Below are positions 24,288-32,361 of a stretch of 64,000 nt of DNA, one piece after another (position 1 is the stretch's first letter; each line of letters starts with the position of its first letter). The translations under genes were made by a program, and so were the position numbers. Where the stretch lies: the NCBI RefSeq assembly GCF_042433895.1, contig NZ_JBHLUA010000004.1:62001-126000 (forward strand). The letters are read 5' to 3'. The notes beneath the pieces were generated by a model, which ran no database searches, was not told the DNA's origin, and was given only the letters and a program-made list of their open reading frames with translations. The stretch is from Mesonia maritima (GTDB taxonomy: Bacteria > Bacteroidota > Bacteroidia > Flavobacteriales > Flavobacteriaceae).

Positions 24288-25838
24288 ATGGAAAAAATAA
24301 AAACAGCACAGCAATATAAATTTGGTGGTGGAAATGTAATTAATCTTGAAAAAGGAAAATTACCTCCTCAGGCAGTTGATTTAGAGGAAGTTGTGTTGGG
24401 GGCGATGATGATCGATAAAAAAGGAGTTGATGAGGTTATCGATATTTTACATCCTGAAGTTTTTTATAAAGAAGCGCACCAACACATTTATCACGCGGTT
24501 TATTCGCTGTTCGAAAATAGCGAGCCGGTTGACTTATTAACCGTTTCGAGTCAATTAAAGAAAGATGAAAAGTTAGAAGCTTGTGGTGGTGATTATTACC
24601 TTATTCAACTCACGCAAAAAGTATCCTCTTCGGCGCATATTGAATTTCACGCACGTATTATTCTTCAAAAATATATTCAGCGAAGTTTAATTAAAATTTC
24701 CAATGAAATAATTGAAGACGCTTACGAAGAAAGTACCGATGTATTCGATTTATTAGATACTGCAGAATCGAAACTTTACGAAGTTACCCAAGGAAATATT
24801 AAACGTTCTTCAGAAACAGCGCAAAGTTTAGTAATTCAAGCGAAAAAAAGAATTGAGGAAATTTCTAATAAAGAAGGTTTAAGCGGAATTCCGTCTGGTT
24901 TCGATAGATTAGATAAATTAACCTCAGGCTGGCAACCTAGTGACTTAGTTATTGTTGCCGCAAGACCGGGTATGGGGAAAACTGCGTTAACCCTTTCGAT
25001 GGCGCGAAACATTTCCGTTGGTCAAAATATCCCGGTAGCATTTTTCTCCTTAGAAATGTCTTCGGTTCAGTTAATTACACGTCTAATTTCTTCTGAAACC
25101 GGACTTTCTTCTGAAAAATTAAGGACAGGAAATTTGGAAACCCACGAATGGGAACAGCTTAATGTAAAAGTGAAAGGATTAGAAAAAGCGCCTTTATTTA
25201 TAGATGATACACCGTCACTTTCCATTTTCGATCTCCGTGCAAAAGCGAGACGTTTAGCTTCTCAACATGGTATTAAATTAATTGTAATTGATTATTTACA
25301 ATTAATGACCGCTGGAGGAACGCAAAAAGGAGGAAATCGTGAGCAAGAGATTTCTACAATTTCTCGAAATTTAAAAGCGCTCGCTAAAGAATTAAATGTT
25401 CCCGTAATTGCACTATCACAACTTTCTCGTGCGGTGGAAACGCGAGGCGGAAGCAAACGACCTTTGTTGTCTGACCTTCGTGAATCTGGAGCAATTGAGC
25501 AAGATGCCGATATTGTTTCGTTTATTTACCGACCAGAATATTATAAAATTGATGAATGGGATGATGAGGAACGATCGCCAACAGAAGGTCAAGCAGAATT
25601 TATTGTAGCAAAACACAGAAATGGTGGCTTAGAAAATATACGTTTAAAATTCATCGGTCATTTAGGTAAATTCGATAATTTAGAAACCTTCGATTCTCCA
25701 TTTGAGTTCCATTCTAAATTAAATGATGAAGATGATAAAGATAGCGATAACTTCAATCCATCAAATCTTCCTTCAGCAGATGAGGCTTTTGGAAGTTCGA
25801 TGAACGATAATTCTGGTGATGACGACGTTCCATTCTAA
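24288..25838 (+). CDS. dnaB: Replicative DNA helicase
   Basis: The hexameric helicase that unwinds DNA ahead of the replisome. At 516 residues it has the N-terminal primase-interacting domain and the RecA-like ATPase: Walker A ARPGMGKTALT near residue 230, SLEMS, Walker B LIVIDYLQLMTAGG, the DLRESGAIEQDADI segment and a late KHRNGG. A Walker A Lys is present and no intein interrupts the gene. The C-terminal tail is acidic, ending in DDDVPF, a sequence like those that bind SSB-interacting partners. The short upstream region has unusual palindromes. Confidence 0.97.
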   Translation: MEKIKTAQQYKFGGGNVINLEKGKLPPQAVDLEEVVLGAMMIDKKGVDEVIDILHPEVFYKEAHQHIYHAVYSLFENSEPVDLLTVSSQLKKDEKLEACGGDYYLIQLTQKVSSSAHIEFHARIILQKYIQRSLIKISNEIIEDAYEESTDVFDLLDTAESKLYEVTQGNIKRSSETAQSLVIQAKKRIEEISNKEGLSGIPSGFDRLDKLTSGWQPSDLVIVAARPGMGKTALTLSMARNISVGQNIPVAFFSLEMSSVQLITRLISSETGLSSEKLRTGNLETHEWEQLNVKVKGLEKAPLFIDDTPSLSIFDLRAKARRLASQHGIKLIVIDYLQLMTAGGTQKGGNREQEISTISRNLKALAKELNVPVIALSQLSRAVETRGGSKRPLLSDLRESGAIEQDADIVSFIYRPEYYKIDEWDDEERSPTEGQAEFIVAKHRNGGLENIRLKFIGHLGKFDNLETFDSPFEFHSKLNDEDDKDSDNFNPSNLPSADEAFGSSMNDNSGDDDVPF

Positions 25839-25889
25839 ATTCTGATTTATTTTAAAATCTATGGAATAAAATTTGTTTATCTTTCAACT

Positions 25890-27149
25890 ATGAAGAAGAT
25901 AATTTTATTTTTACTACTCATTTTATTTCCGATTTATTCATTTGCCTCCTATGTGTTAATTCCGATGGATGCAGAATCGCAAAAAGATCATTTAAAAGCC
26001 TACGGAATTACCTATTGGGTTTTAAAAAAACAACAAAAAGTAAAATGGCTGCTAAATTATAGAGGCGGTTCATTTTTACTTCCCGATACCGAAGAATTGC
26101 GGCAAGAATGCAAGATTAGAGGAGTTTCTTTTGAAGTAGTGAGTGAAGATAAAACTTCTTCAATTTTAGAATTAATCGATAGTCCATCGCAAAATATGGA
26201 AGCGGTGATTTTAGAGAAAGCTCCAAAAATTGCAGTTTATACTCCCGATGGAAAAGCACCTTGGGATGATGCCGTTACCATGGTGTTGACTTATGCAGAA
26301 ATTCCTTATGAAACAATTTACGATCGTGAAGTTTTAGAAGATAAATTGTTGTTATACGACTGGCTACATTTGCATCACGAAGATTTTACAGGGCAATATG
26401 GTAAATTTTATGCCAGATATCGTGCGACACCTTGGTATATTGAAGAAAAAGAAAATGCTGAAAAATTGGCTACAGAATTGGGTTACGACAAAGTTTCTGA
26501 AGAAAAATTAGCTGTAGCTGAAAAAATTAGAGATTATGTAGTTGGCGGTGGTTTTATGTTTGCCATGTGTAGCGCAACCGACAGTTTCGATATTGCATTG
26601 GCTGCAGAAAACGTAGATATTTGTGAACCAATGTTTGATGGCGATCCAAGTGAACCGGGTTACCAAAGTAAAATAAATTACAACAATACTTTTGCATTTA
26701 CTGATTTTGTGTTGGAGCGTAGCCCGATGAAATACGAATTTTCTTCTATAGATATGACTGCCAAACGGAAAATTCCGAAAGAAGTAGATTATTTCAGTTT
26801 AATGGATTATTCAGCGAAATGGGATCCAATTCCTACAATGCTTTGCCAAAACCACACAAGTTTGGTAAAAGGTTTTATGGGACAAACTACTTCTTACGAT
26901 CCTAATGAAATAAAGCCGACGGTTTTAGTGATGGGAAAAAACAAGAGCAATGGCGAAGCGCGTTATATCCACGGAATAAAAGGAAAAGGTTTTTTTACAT
27001 TTTATGGCGGTCACGATCCTGAAGATTACCAACATATGGTTGGTGATCCTAAAACCGAATTATCGCTTCATCCAAATTCTCCTGGTTACCGACTTATTTT
27101 AAATAATGTTTTATTTCCGGCTGCTCGAAAGAAAAAACAGAAAACCTAA
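25890..27149 (+). CDS. Exported class-I amidotransferase-like protein, unknown function
   Basis: A 419-residue exported protein (signal cut near SFAS, about residue 18). Databases sometimes call this family 'asparagine synthetase B', but it lacks the Ntn glutaminase Cys and the PP-loop of that enzyme. Instead it has a GGGFMFAMCSAT elbow about residue 225, like the nucleophile elbow of class-I amidotransferases or ThuA-type proteins, and FYGGHDPEDYQH with a His/Glu near 370. Conserved-looking pieces WLHLHHEDFTG and PMDAESQKDHLKAYG suggest a catalytic fold in the envelope. Its stop overlaps the OmpA-like gene's stop by 4 bases. Confidence 0.65.
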   Translation: MKKIILFLLLILFPIYSFASYVLIPMDAESQKDHLKAYGITYWVLKKQQKVKWLLNYRGGSFLLPDTEELRQECKIRGVSFEVVSEDKTSSILELIDSPSQNMEAVILEKAPKIAVYTPDGKAPWDDAVTMVLTYAEIPYETIYDREVLEDKLLLYDWLHLHHEDFTGQYGKFYARYRATPWYIEEKENAEKLATELGYDKVSEEKLAVAEKIRDYVVGGGFMFAMCSATDSFDIALAAENVDICEPMFDGDPSEPGYQSKINYNNTFAFTDFVLERSPMKYEFSSIDMTAKRKIPKEVDYFSLMDYSAKWDPIPTMLCQNHTSLVKGFMGQTTSYDPNEIKPTVLVMGKNKSNGEARYIHGIKGKGFFTFYGGHDPEDYQHMVGDPKTELSLHPNSPGYRLILNNVLFPAARKKKQKT

Positions 27150-28120
27150 GGTTTTGGTTTCTTTTTTTTAGGCGGTTTGTAGAATTCTTCATCTGGAATG
27201 ACGACAATTTCTACGCGTCTATTTTCTTGTTTTCCCTTGGCAGTTTGGTTGGTGCTTTTCGGTTTTTCTTCACCATAAAATTTGGTCTCAAAGGTGTAAT
27301 CTCCAACTTCAGCTAAAATTTCTTCTAAATACGTTTTAACACTTTCCGCTCTGTTTTTTGATAAAGTGATATTGTAAGCTGAACTTCCGTCAGCGTCGGT
27401 ATGACCTTCTATAATAATTTCTGCTTTCGGAATAGGTTTTAACCCAGATTTTAAACTATCTAACGCTATTTTTGCACTTTCTTTGAGTGTAAACTTATCA
27501 GTATCAAATAATAAATTTGCTTGTAAGTCTATTTTTAAAACGCCGGCAATGGTAGCTATCGCATCAATATCAGCTCCTGGAGTTGGTCCTCGACAGAAAA
27601 ATCGTAAATCTTTAATTTTTACGTAGTAGTAAATTCTTTTGTAATCGATATTTTTTTCAGCGGAAGAAATATCTACATAAGAAGAACCGCCGTGCGTATC
27701 GCCAACAGGATACCACGTTTTTCCGTCTTCAGAAATTTCAACTTCAAAAGCTTCTACTGAAGGACCAATTTCAAAGAAATATAAATCTGAACCTTCAATA
27801 TCAATAAATCCGTTGTCTGTAAATTGAACGATTAATTCGCCGCCGCAGCCAATAGAAACATAGCTCGGGTCTAAATAACGAACATAGTCACTTTCACCTA
27901 ATGCATTTTTAGGATTGGAAAATTCTTCTAAAGCTTTTGGAGAACCTTCTTTAAAAGAGATTATTGAATCGGCAAAAGAAATTTTTCCCAATGGCATGAA
28001 AATTTCTTTGTTTTCTCCTACTTTATAAAATTTTTGCAAATCCATTTCCTGAAACTCTATTTGCGCAGTTAAGGAAATAGTGAAATAAAAAAAGGCGAAA
28101 ATGAAATGTAATTTATTCAT
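27146..28120 (-). CDS. OmpA-family outer-membrane protein with N-terminal beta domain
   Basis: An exported 324-residue protein (signal cut near LTAQ, residue 19) whose C-terminal third is an OmpA domain that binds peptidoglycan: LLFDTDKFTLKESAKIALDS, IIIEGHTDADGSSAYNITLS, and NRAESVKTYLEEI. The preceding 170 residues form a distinct domain of beta pattern with a Trp-containing EISEDGKTWYPVGDTHGG segment, similar to discoidin-like or lectin-type domains. A lysine/proline-rich tail (PPKKKKPKP) ends it. It is convergent with the amidotransferase-like gene. Confidence 0.85.
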   Translation of the reverse strand: MNKLHFIFAFFYFTISLTAQIEFQEMDLQKFYKVGENKEIFMPLGKISFADSIISFKEGSPKALEEFSNPKNALGESDYVRYLDPSYVSIGCGGELIVQFTDNGFIDIEGSDLYFFEIGPSVEAFEVEISEDGKTWYPVGDTHGGSSYVDISSAEKNIDYKRIYYYVKIKDLRFFCRGPTPGADIDAIATIAGVLKIDLQANLLFDTDKFTLKESAKIALDSLKSGLKPIPKAEIIIEGHTDADGSSAYNITLSKNRAESVKTYLEEILAEVGDYTFETKFYGEEKPKSTNQTAKGKQENRRVEIVVIPDEEFYKPPKKKKPKP

Positions 28121-28133
28121 ATAGTTTAAAAAT

Positions 28134-28167
28134 AAAAAAACCTTCTCAATTTGAGAAGGTTTTTTTT
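28134..28167 (-). terminator. Terminator of the thrS-infC-rpmI-rplT operon
   Basis: CCTTCTCAA / TTGAGAAGG inverted repeat with flanking A- and T-runs, so it can work in both directions. It lies after the rplT stop and before the OmpA gene start. Confidence 0.75.
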
Positions 28168-28194
28168 ATAAGATGAGACAACTGGTGTTGTAAT

Positions 28195-28539
28195 TTATTT
28201 TACTTTATCTACAATTGCTTTAAAAGCTTCTGGGTGATTCATTGCTAAATCAGCTAAAACTTTACGGTTTAACTGAATATCATTAGCTTTTGCTTTCCCC
28301 ATAAATTGAGAATAAGACATTCCGTTTAAACGGGCAGCGGCGTTAATACGCGTAATCCATAAGCTGCGGAAATTTCTTTTTTTGGTTTTGCGGTCTCTAT
28401 AAGAGTACAACATTGCTTTTTCAACCGCATTTTTAGCTACTGTCCAAACGTTTTTACGACGTCCGAAGTAACCTTTTGCTTGCTTCATTACTTTTTTTCT
28501 TCTAGCTCTTGAAGCAACTGAATTTACTGATCTTGGCAT
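28195..28539 (-). CDS. rplT: 50S ribosomal protein L20
   Basis: Large-subunit assembly protein that binds 23S rRNA. It is 114 residues and begins MPRSVNSVASRARRKKVMKQ, with the family KGYFGRRKN, YSYRDRKTKKRNFRSLWI and RINAAARLNGMSYSQFM segments. It is the last gene of the thrS-infC-rpmI-rplT operon. A hairpin sits just upstream of its start (28564-28591) and could be the site by which L20 represses its own translation, as known in other bacteria. Confidence 0.98.
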   Translation of the reverse strand: MPRSVNSVASRARRKKVMKQAKGYFGRRKNVWTVAKNAVEKAMLYSYRDRKTKKRNFRSLWITRINAAARLNGMSYSQFMGKAKANDIQLNRKVLADLAMNHPEAFKAIVDKVK

Positions 28540-28633
28540 AATTAATTGTTTTTTGTAGTAGGCGGGTTTATAAAACCACTTTTATGAGCCCAACTCCATG
28601 GTTATTAAATAAAATTTAAACCTATTAAACTTT

Positions 28634-28831
28634 TTACTTTAAACGTAATTGTAGTTTAATGTTATCTTCATCAGACTTATGAACTAAAGTATCATGAGTC
28701 AATGCAAGCTTACGTTTTTTCGACTTCTTTGTTAAGATGTGGCTTTTAAACGCGTGCTTTCTTTTGATTTTACCAGTACCTGTTAACTTAAAACGTTTTT
28801 TGGCACTAGATTTTGTTTTCATTTTAGGCAT
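28634..28831 (-). CDS. rpmI: 50S ribosomal protein L35
   Basis: Small basic large-subunit protein of 65 residues. It has the family pattern MPKMKTKSSAKKRFKLTGTG, KRKHAFKSHILTKKS and a Lys/Arg-rich end. It lies between infC (55-base gap) and rplT (94-base gap) on the minus strand. Nothing unusual. Confidence 0.97.
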   Translation of the reverse strand: MPKMKTKSSAKKRFKLTGTGKIKRKHAFKSHILTKKSKKRKLALTHDTLVHKSDEDNIKLQLRLK

Positions 28832-28886
28832 TTCGATCCTTGTTTTTAGTTATCTCAACTTATTATTTTGCGAGAATTACTCTCGT

Positions 28887-29444
28887 TTATTTCGATTTTT
28901 TTGGAGCCATAAACATAGTCATCCGTTTTCCTTCTAGTTTAGGCATTTGCTCTACTTTACCAACTTCTTCTAAATCGGTTGCCAGACGTAATAATAAAAT
29001 TTCGCCTTTATCTTTAAATACAATAGAACGACCTTTAAAGAAAACGTATGCTTTTAATTTTGCGCCTTCTTCTAAGAATTTTTCTGCGTGGTTTTTTTTA
29101 AACTCGTAATCGTGGTCATCTGTGTTGGGACCAAAACGAATTTCTTTTACCACTACCTTAGAAGCTTTCGCTTTCATGGCTTTTTCTCGTTTCTTCTGTT
29201 CGTAAAGAAACTTTTTATAGTCCATTGCCTTTACAACAGGCGGCTTAGCATTTGGAGAAATTTCTACCAAATCTAACCCCATTTCTTCAGCAATGGCTAA
29301 AGCCTTCTTGGTTGGGTAAACACCCATTTCTACATTATCACCTACCAATCTGACTTCATCTACACGAATTTTATCATTTATTCTGTGCGGATCTTCCTTT
29401 TTCTGTCTAAATGTATTCTTGGATTTTTTTCTACGTATTGCTAT
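28887..29444 (-). CDS. infC: Translation initiation factor IF-3 (ATA start)
   Basis: IF-3 prevents premature subunit joining and checks the start codon. Family blocks visible: GVYPTKKALAIAEEMGLDLV, PPVVKAMDYKKFLYEQKKRE and KEIRFGPNTDDHDYEFK. No ATG, GTG or TTG starts a full-length protein: TTG at 29348 would drop the conserved N-terminal PHRINDKIRVDEVRL. In frame from 29444 is ATA GCA ATA CGT, giving MAIRRKKSKN after initiation, a typical IF-3 beginning, for 185 residues. ATA starts are normally rejected by IF-3 itself, so this fits the known autoregulation of infC by a rare start codon. It lies 17 bases after thrS. Confidence 0.85.
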   Translation of the reverse strand: MAIRRKKSKNTFRQKKEDPHRINDKIRVDEVRLVGDNVEMGVYPTKKALAIAEEMGLDLVEISPNAKPPVVKAMDYKKFLYEQKKREKAMKAKASKVVVKEIRFGPNTDDHDYEFKKNHAEKFLEEGAKLKAYVFFKGRSIVFKDKGEILLLRLATDLEEVGKVEQMPKLEGKRMTMFMAPKKSK

Positions 29445-29461
29445 GACTATATAATTTTAAA

Positions 29462-31408
29462 TTAAACTTCAAATGTTTTTAAACTCTGGTTAATTTCTGA
29501 ATTTAAAATATTGGCAAATTCTTCAACGCTCATTGCGCCAAGGTCTTCGCCACCATGTTTACGTACAGAAACTGTGCCGTCTTTTTCTTCTTTTTCGCCA
29601 ACAATTAACATATATGGTATTTTGTTGACTTCTGCTTCTCGAATTTTTTTACCCATAGTCTCACTACGGTTATCCGACAAGCCGCGAATTTCGTTATTTT
29701 CTAGCAAACTTAAAACTTTTTTAGTGTATTTTTCATATTTCTCACTCAAAGACAGAATTATAGCTTGCTCGGGCATTAGCCAAAGTGGGAAATTTCCACC
29801 AGTATGCTCTAATAAAATCGCCACAAAACGTTCCATACTGCCAAATGGCGCGCGATGAATCATTACCGGTCGGTGCATTTCATTATCATTTCCTTTATAG
29901 GTTAAATCGAAACGTTCCGGTAAATTGTAATCTACTTGAATGGTTCCTAACTGCCAACTTCTTCCTAAAGCATCTTTAACCATAAAGTCTAATTTAGGTC
30001 CGTAGAAGGCAGCTTCACCGGTTTCAATTACATAATTTAAGTTCTTTTCTTTTGCAGCGTTGATAATTGCATTTTCAGCTTTTTCCCAATTTTCATCGGA
30101 GCCGATATATTTTTCTTTGTTTTCAGGATCTCTTAAGGAAACTTGCGCTGTGAAATTTTCAAAGCCTAAGGAACCAAAAACGTATAATACTAAATCGATT
30201 ACTTTTTTAAACTCATCATCTAATTGATCGGGTGTACAGAAAATATGCGCATCGTCTTGGGTAAAACCTCGAACTCGGGTTAAGCCGTGTAATTCTCCGC
30301 TTTGCTCATAACGATAAACAGTACCAAATTCAGCAAAACGTTTTGGTAAATCGCGGTAACTCCAAGAATTTGCATTATAAATTTCGCAGTGATGCGGACA
30401 GTTCATTGGTTTTAATAAAAATTCTTCATCTTCATTCGGCGTTTTTATAGGCTGAAAACTGTCTTCGCCATATTTTGCATAATGACCCGAAGTTACATAT
30501 AATTCTTTTTGACCGATATGCGGTGAAACCACTTGCTCATAACCGGCTTTTTGTTGCGCTTTTTTCAGGAAATTTTCTAAACGTTCGCGTAACGCCGCAC
30601 CTTTAGGAAGCCAAAGCGGTAAACCTTGACCTACTTTTTGAGAAAAGGTAAAAAGTTGCAATTCTTTACCTAATTTTCTGTGATCGCGTTTTTTTGCTTC
30701 TTCTAAAAGTTCTAAATATTCTTTTAATTCTTTTTGCTTCGGAAATGAAATACCATAAACCCTTGTAAGTTGTGGGTTGTGTTCATCACCACGCCAATAT
30801 GCGCCGGCAACACTCATTAATTTTACGGCTTTAATAATTCCGGTATTTGGAATGTGACCGCCGCGACATAAATCTGTAAAATTAGCATGATCGCAAAATG
30901 TGATATCGCCGTCTTGCAGATTTTCAATAAGTTCTACTTTGTAAGGATTACTTTCTTTTTTATAGAAATTTAGCGCATCAGCTTTTGAAACTTCTCGTAT
31001 TTCAAACTCATGTTTTTGGCGTGAAATTTCAAGCATTTTATCTTCAATTTTCTTGAAATCATTTTCAGAAATTTTGTGTTCGCCAAAATCTACATCATAA
31101 TAAAAACCATTTTCAATAGCCGGACCAATCGTGAGTTTTATTCCTGGATACAATTCTTGAAGCGCTTGTGCTAAAACATGGGCAGAACTATGCCAAAATG
31201 CTTTTTTACCTTCGTCATCATTCCACGTATAAAGTACCAAAGATCCGTCAGTTTTTAACGGCGTTTTGGTTTCTACGGTTTTTCCATTGAAATCTGCTGA
31301 AATAACATTTCTGGCTAAGCCTTGACTAATGCTTTGCGCTACTTCTAAAACGGTTGTTCCGTTTTCAAACTCTTTAATACTGCCATCTGGCAATGTAATT
31401 TTGATCAT
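29462..31408 (-). CDS. thrS: Threonine--tRNA ligase
   Basis: Charges tRNA-Thr. The 648-residue enzyme has an N-terminal TGS domain (residues 1-60), the editing domain with HSSAHVLAQALQEL and a CRGGHI segment, and the class II core: MNCPHHCEIY supplies the zinc ligands Cys and His, then LRDPENKEKY, QLGTIQVDYNLPERF, and HRAPFGSMERFVAIL. The anticodon-binding domain ends it. A perfect TATCTTTG promoter lies 17 bases upstream. It is the first gene of the thrS-infC-rpmI-rplT operon. Confidence 0.97.
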   Translation of the reverse strand: MIKITLPDGSIKEFENGTTVLEVAQSISQGLARNVISADFNGKTVETKTPLKTDGSLVLYTWNDDEGKKAFWHSSAHVLAQALQELYPGIKLTIGPAIENGFYYDVDFGEHKISENDFKKIEDKMLEISRQKHEFEIREVSKADALNFYKKESNPYKVELIENLQDGDITFCDHANFTDLCRGGHIPNTGIIKAVKLMSVAGAYWRGDEHNPQLTRVYGISFPKQKELKEYLELLEEAKKRDHRKLGKELQLFTFSQKVGQGLPLWLPKGAALRERLENFLKKAQQKAGYEQVVSPHIGQKELYVTSGHYAKYGEDSFQPIKTPNEDEEFLLKPMNCPHHCEIYNANSWSYRDLPKRFAEFGTVYRYEQSGELHGLTRVRGFTQDDAHIFCTPDQLDDEFKKVIDLVLYVFGSLGFENFTAQVSLRDPENKEKYIGSDENWEKAENAIINAAKEKNLNYVIETGEAAFYGPKLDFMVKDALGRSWQLGTIQVDYNLPERFDLTYKGNDNEMHRPVMIHRAPFGSMERFVAILLEHTGGNFPLWLMPEQAIILSLSEKYEKYTKKVLSLLENNEIRGLSDNRSETMGKKIREAEVNKIPYMLIVGEKEEKDGTVSVRKHGGEDLGAMSVEEFANILNSEINQSLKTFEV

Positions 31409-31425
31409 GCGATAAATTTAAAAAA

Positions 31426-31433
31426 CAAAGATA
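31426..31433 (-). promoter_or_regulatory. Promoter -7 element TATCTTTG for thrS operon
   Basis: Perfect TAnnTTTG on the minus strand, 17 bases before the thrS ATG. Confidence 0.65.
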
Positions 31434-31481
31434 AAAGGATAATTTTTCTTTACAAGCAACAAAGTACGTTTAATAAAGAAA

Positions 31482-32267
31482 TTAAGGTTCGATTTCTATG
31501 GCAGATTTTGGAACAAAAAATTCGTTTTCAGTAATTTCTTTAAACTTAATATCTTTTAGTAAAGCTTCGCCAATTGGTTTTCCGTAAATACCTTTTTCTT
31601 CGCTCCAATTATAAAATTTCCAATAGGTTGAAATTGGAATATCTTTTACCGTAATGTAATTATTGTAAACAATTGCGTGCGGATTTTCTTCCGCTTGATT
31701 TACATCTTTTCCGAAGGTAACGATATACGCTGCGGCTTTTAGTAAATTGGTGTTTTTATCGGAATATACAATATACCAATCGTCTGGCGCGTCACCTATA
31801 TTTTCTTGAAAACTTAAGGTTGCTGAATTGTAATTTTCTCCTTCTAATTTGCGTTCTTTTTTAGTTTTCCAAACGGTTCCCGGGTCGGTTAATTTGTGGG
31901 GAAGCATAAAAAAATACGACCACGTAAACATATCGAAACGGGCATCTGGATAATTTACTTCTTTGGGATAAAGGTAGACTTTATTTCCATCGTAAATAAG
32001 CGTAGTTCCGTTATCTTTTTCGATTTTAATTTTACCCGAATTCGTTAATTGCGTAATGGTAGCATTTAAACGTTCATTTCCGCCGAAATTTAAATCAATA
32101 TGAAATGAAATCGCTTCTTCCTTGGTGAAACTTTTATTATTATACGTTTGCTCTATATTTTCAGCAAAATTTAATGCGTCTTTATCGCTTTTTACTTTTT
32201 TAGGCTCATTTTGGCAACTACTTAGAGCTATTGAAATACATAAAAATAAAATGTAGATTTTTTTCAT
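31482..32267 (-). CDS. DUF6503-family lipoprotein
   Basis: A 261-residue lipoprotein (lipobox ALSSC, Cys at residue 18). The mature part has beta-rich segments: FHIDLNFGGNERLNATI, TTLIYDGNKVYLYPKEV, TWSYFFMLPHKLTDPGTVW and DDWYIVYSDKNTNLLKAA. From memory this resembles the DUF6503 family of flavobacterial lipoproteins, with a LolA/LppX-like half barrel plausible from the strand pattern. No catalytic motif is visible. The thrS operon runs away on the same strand; htpG lies upstream with its own terminator between them. Confidence 0.65.
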   Translation of the reverse strand: MKKIYILFLCISIALSSCQNEPKKVKSDKDALNFAENIEQTYNNKSFTKEEAISFHIDLNFGGNERLNATITQLTNSGKIKIEKDNGTTLIYDGNKVYLYPKEVNYPDARFDMFTWSYFFMLPHKLTDPGTVWKTKKERKLEGENYNSATLSFQENIGDAPDDWYIVYSDKNTNLLKAAAYIVTFGKDVNQAEENPHAIVYNNYITVKDIPISTYWKFYNWSEEKGIYGKPIGEALLKDIKFKEITENEFFVPKSAIEIEP

Positions 32268-32307
32268 TTTAAGAAGATTGGGATTTCTAGCGAAGATATA
32301 TAAAATA

Positions 32308-32339
32308 AAAAAACCGCCTTATAAATAAAGGCGGTTTTT
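32308..32339 (-). terminator. Terminator downstream of htpG
   Basis: AACCGCCTT / AAGGCGGTT perfect stem with a 6-base loop; on the minus strand it is followed by a T-run, so it ends htpG transcription. The A-run on the other side makes it look symmetrical. Confidence 0.8.
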
Positions 32340-32361
32340 GATATGAAATAATGATTTATAA

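Noticed and set aside
25890..27149. Annotation as asparagine synthetase B
   Set aside because: No Ntn N-terminal Cys and no PP-loop of the synthetase domain; the protein has a signal peptide and an amidotransferase-like elbow instead.
29348..29348. infC starting at the TTG at 29348
   Set aside because: It would cut off the conserved N-terminal PHRINDKIRVDEVR region, which is encoded in frame upstream.
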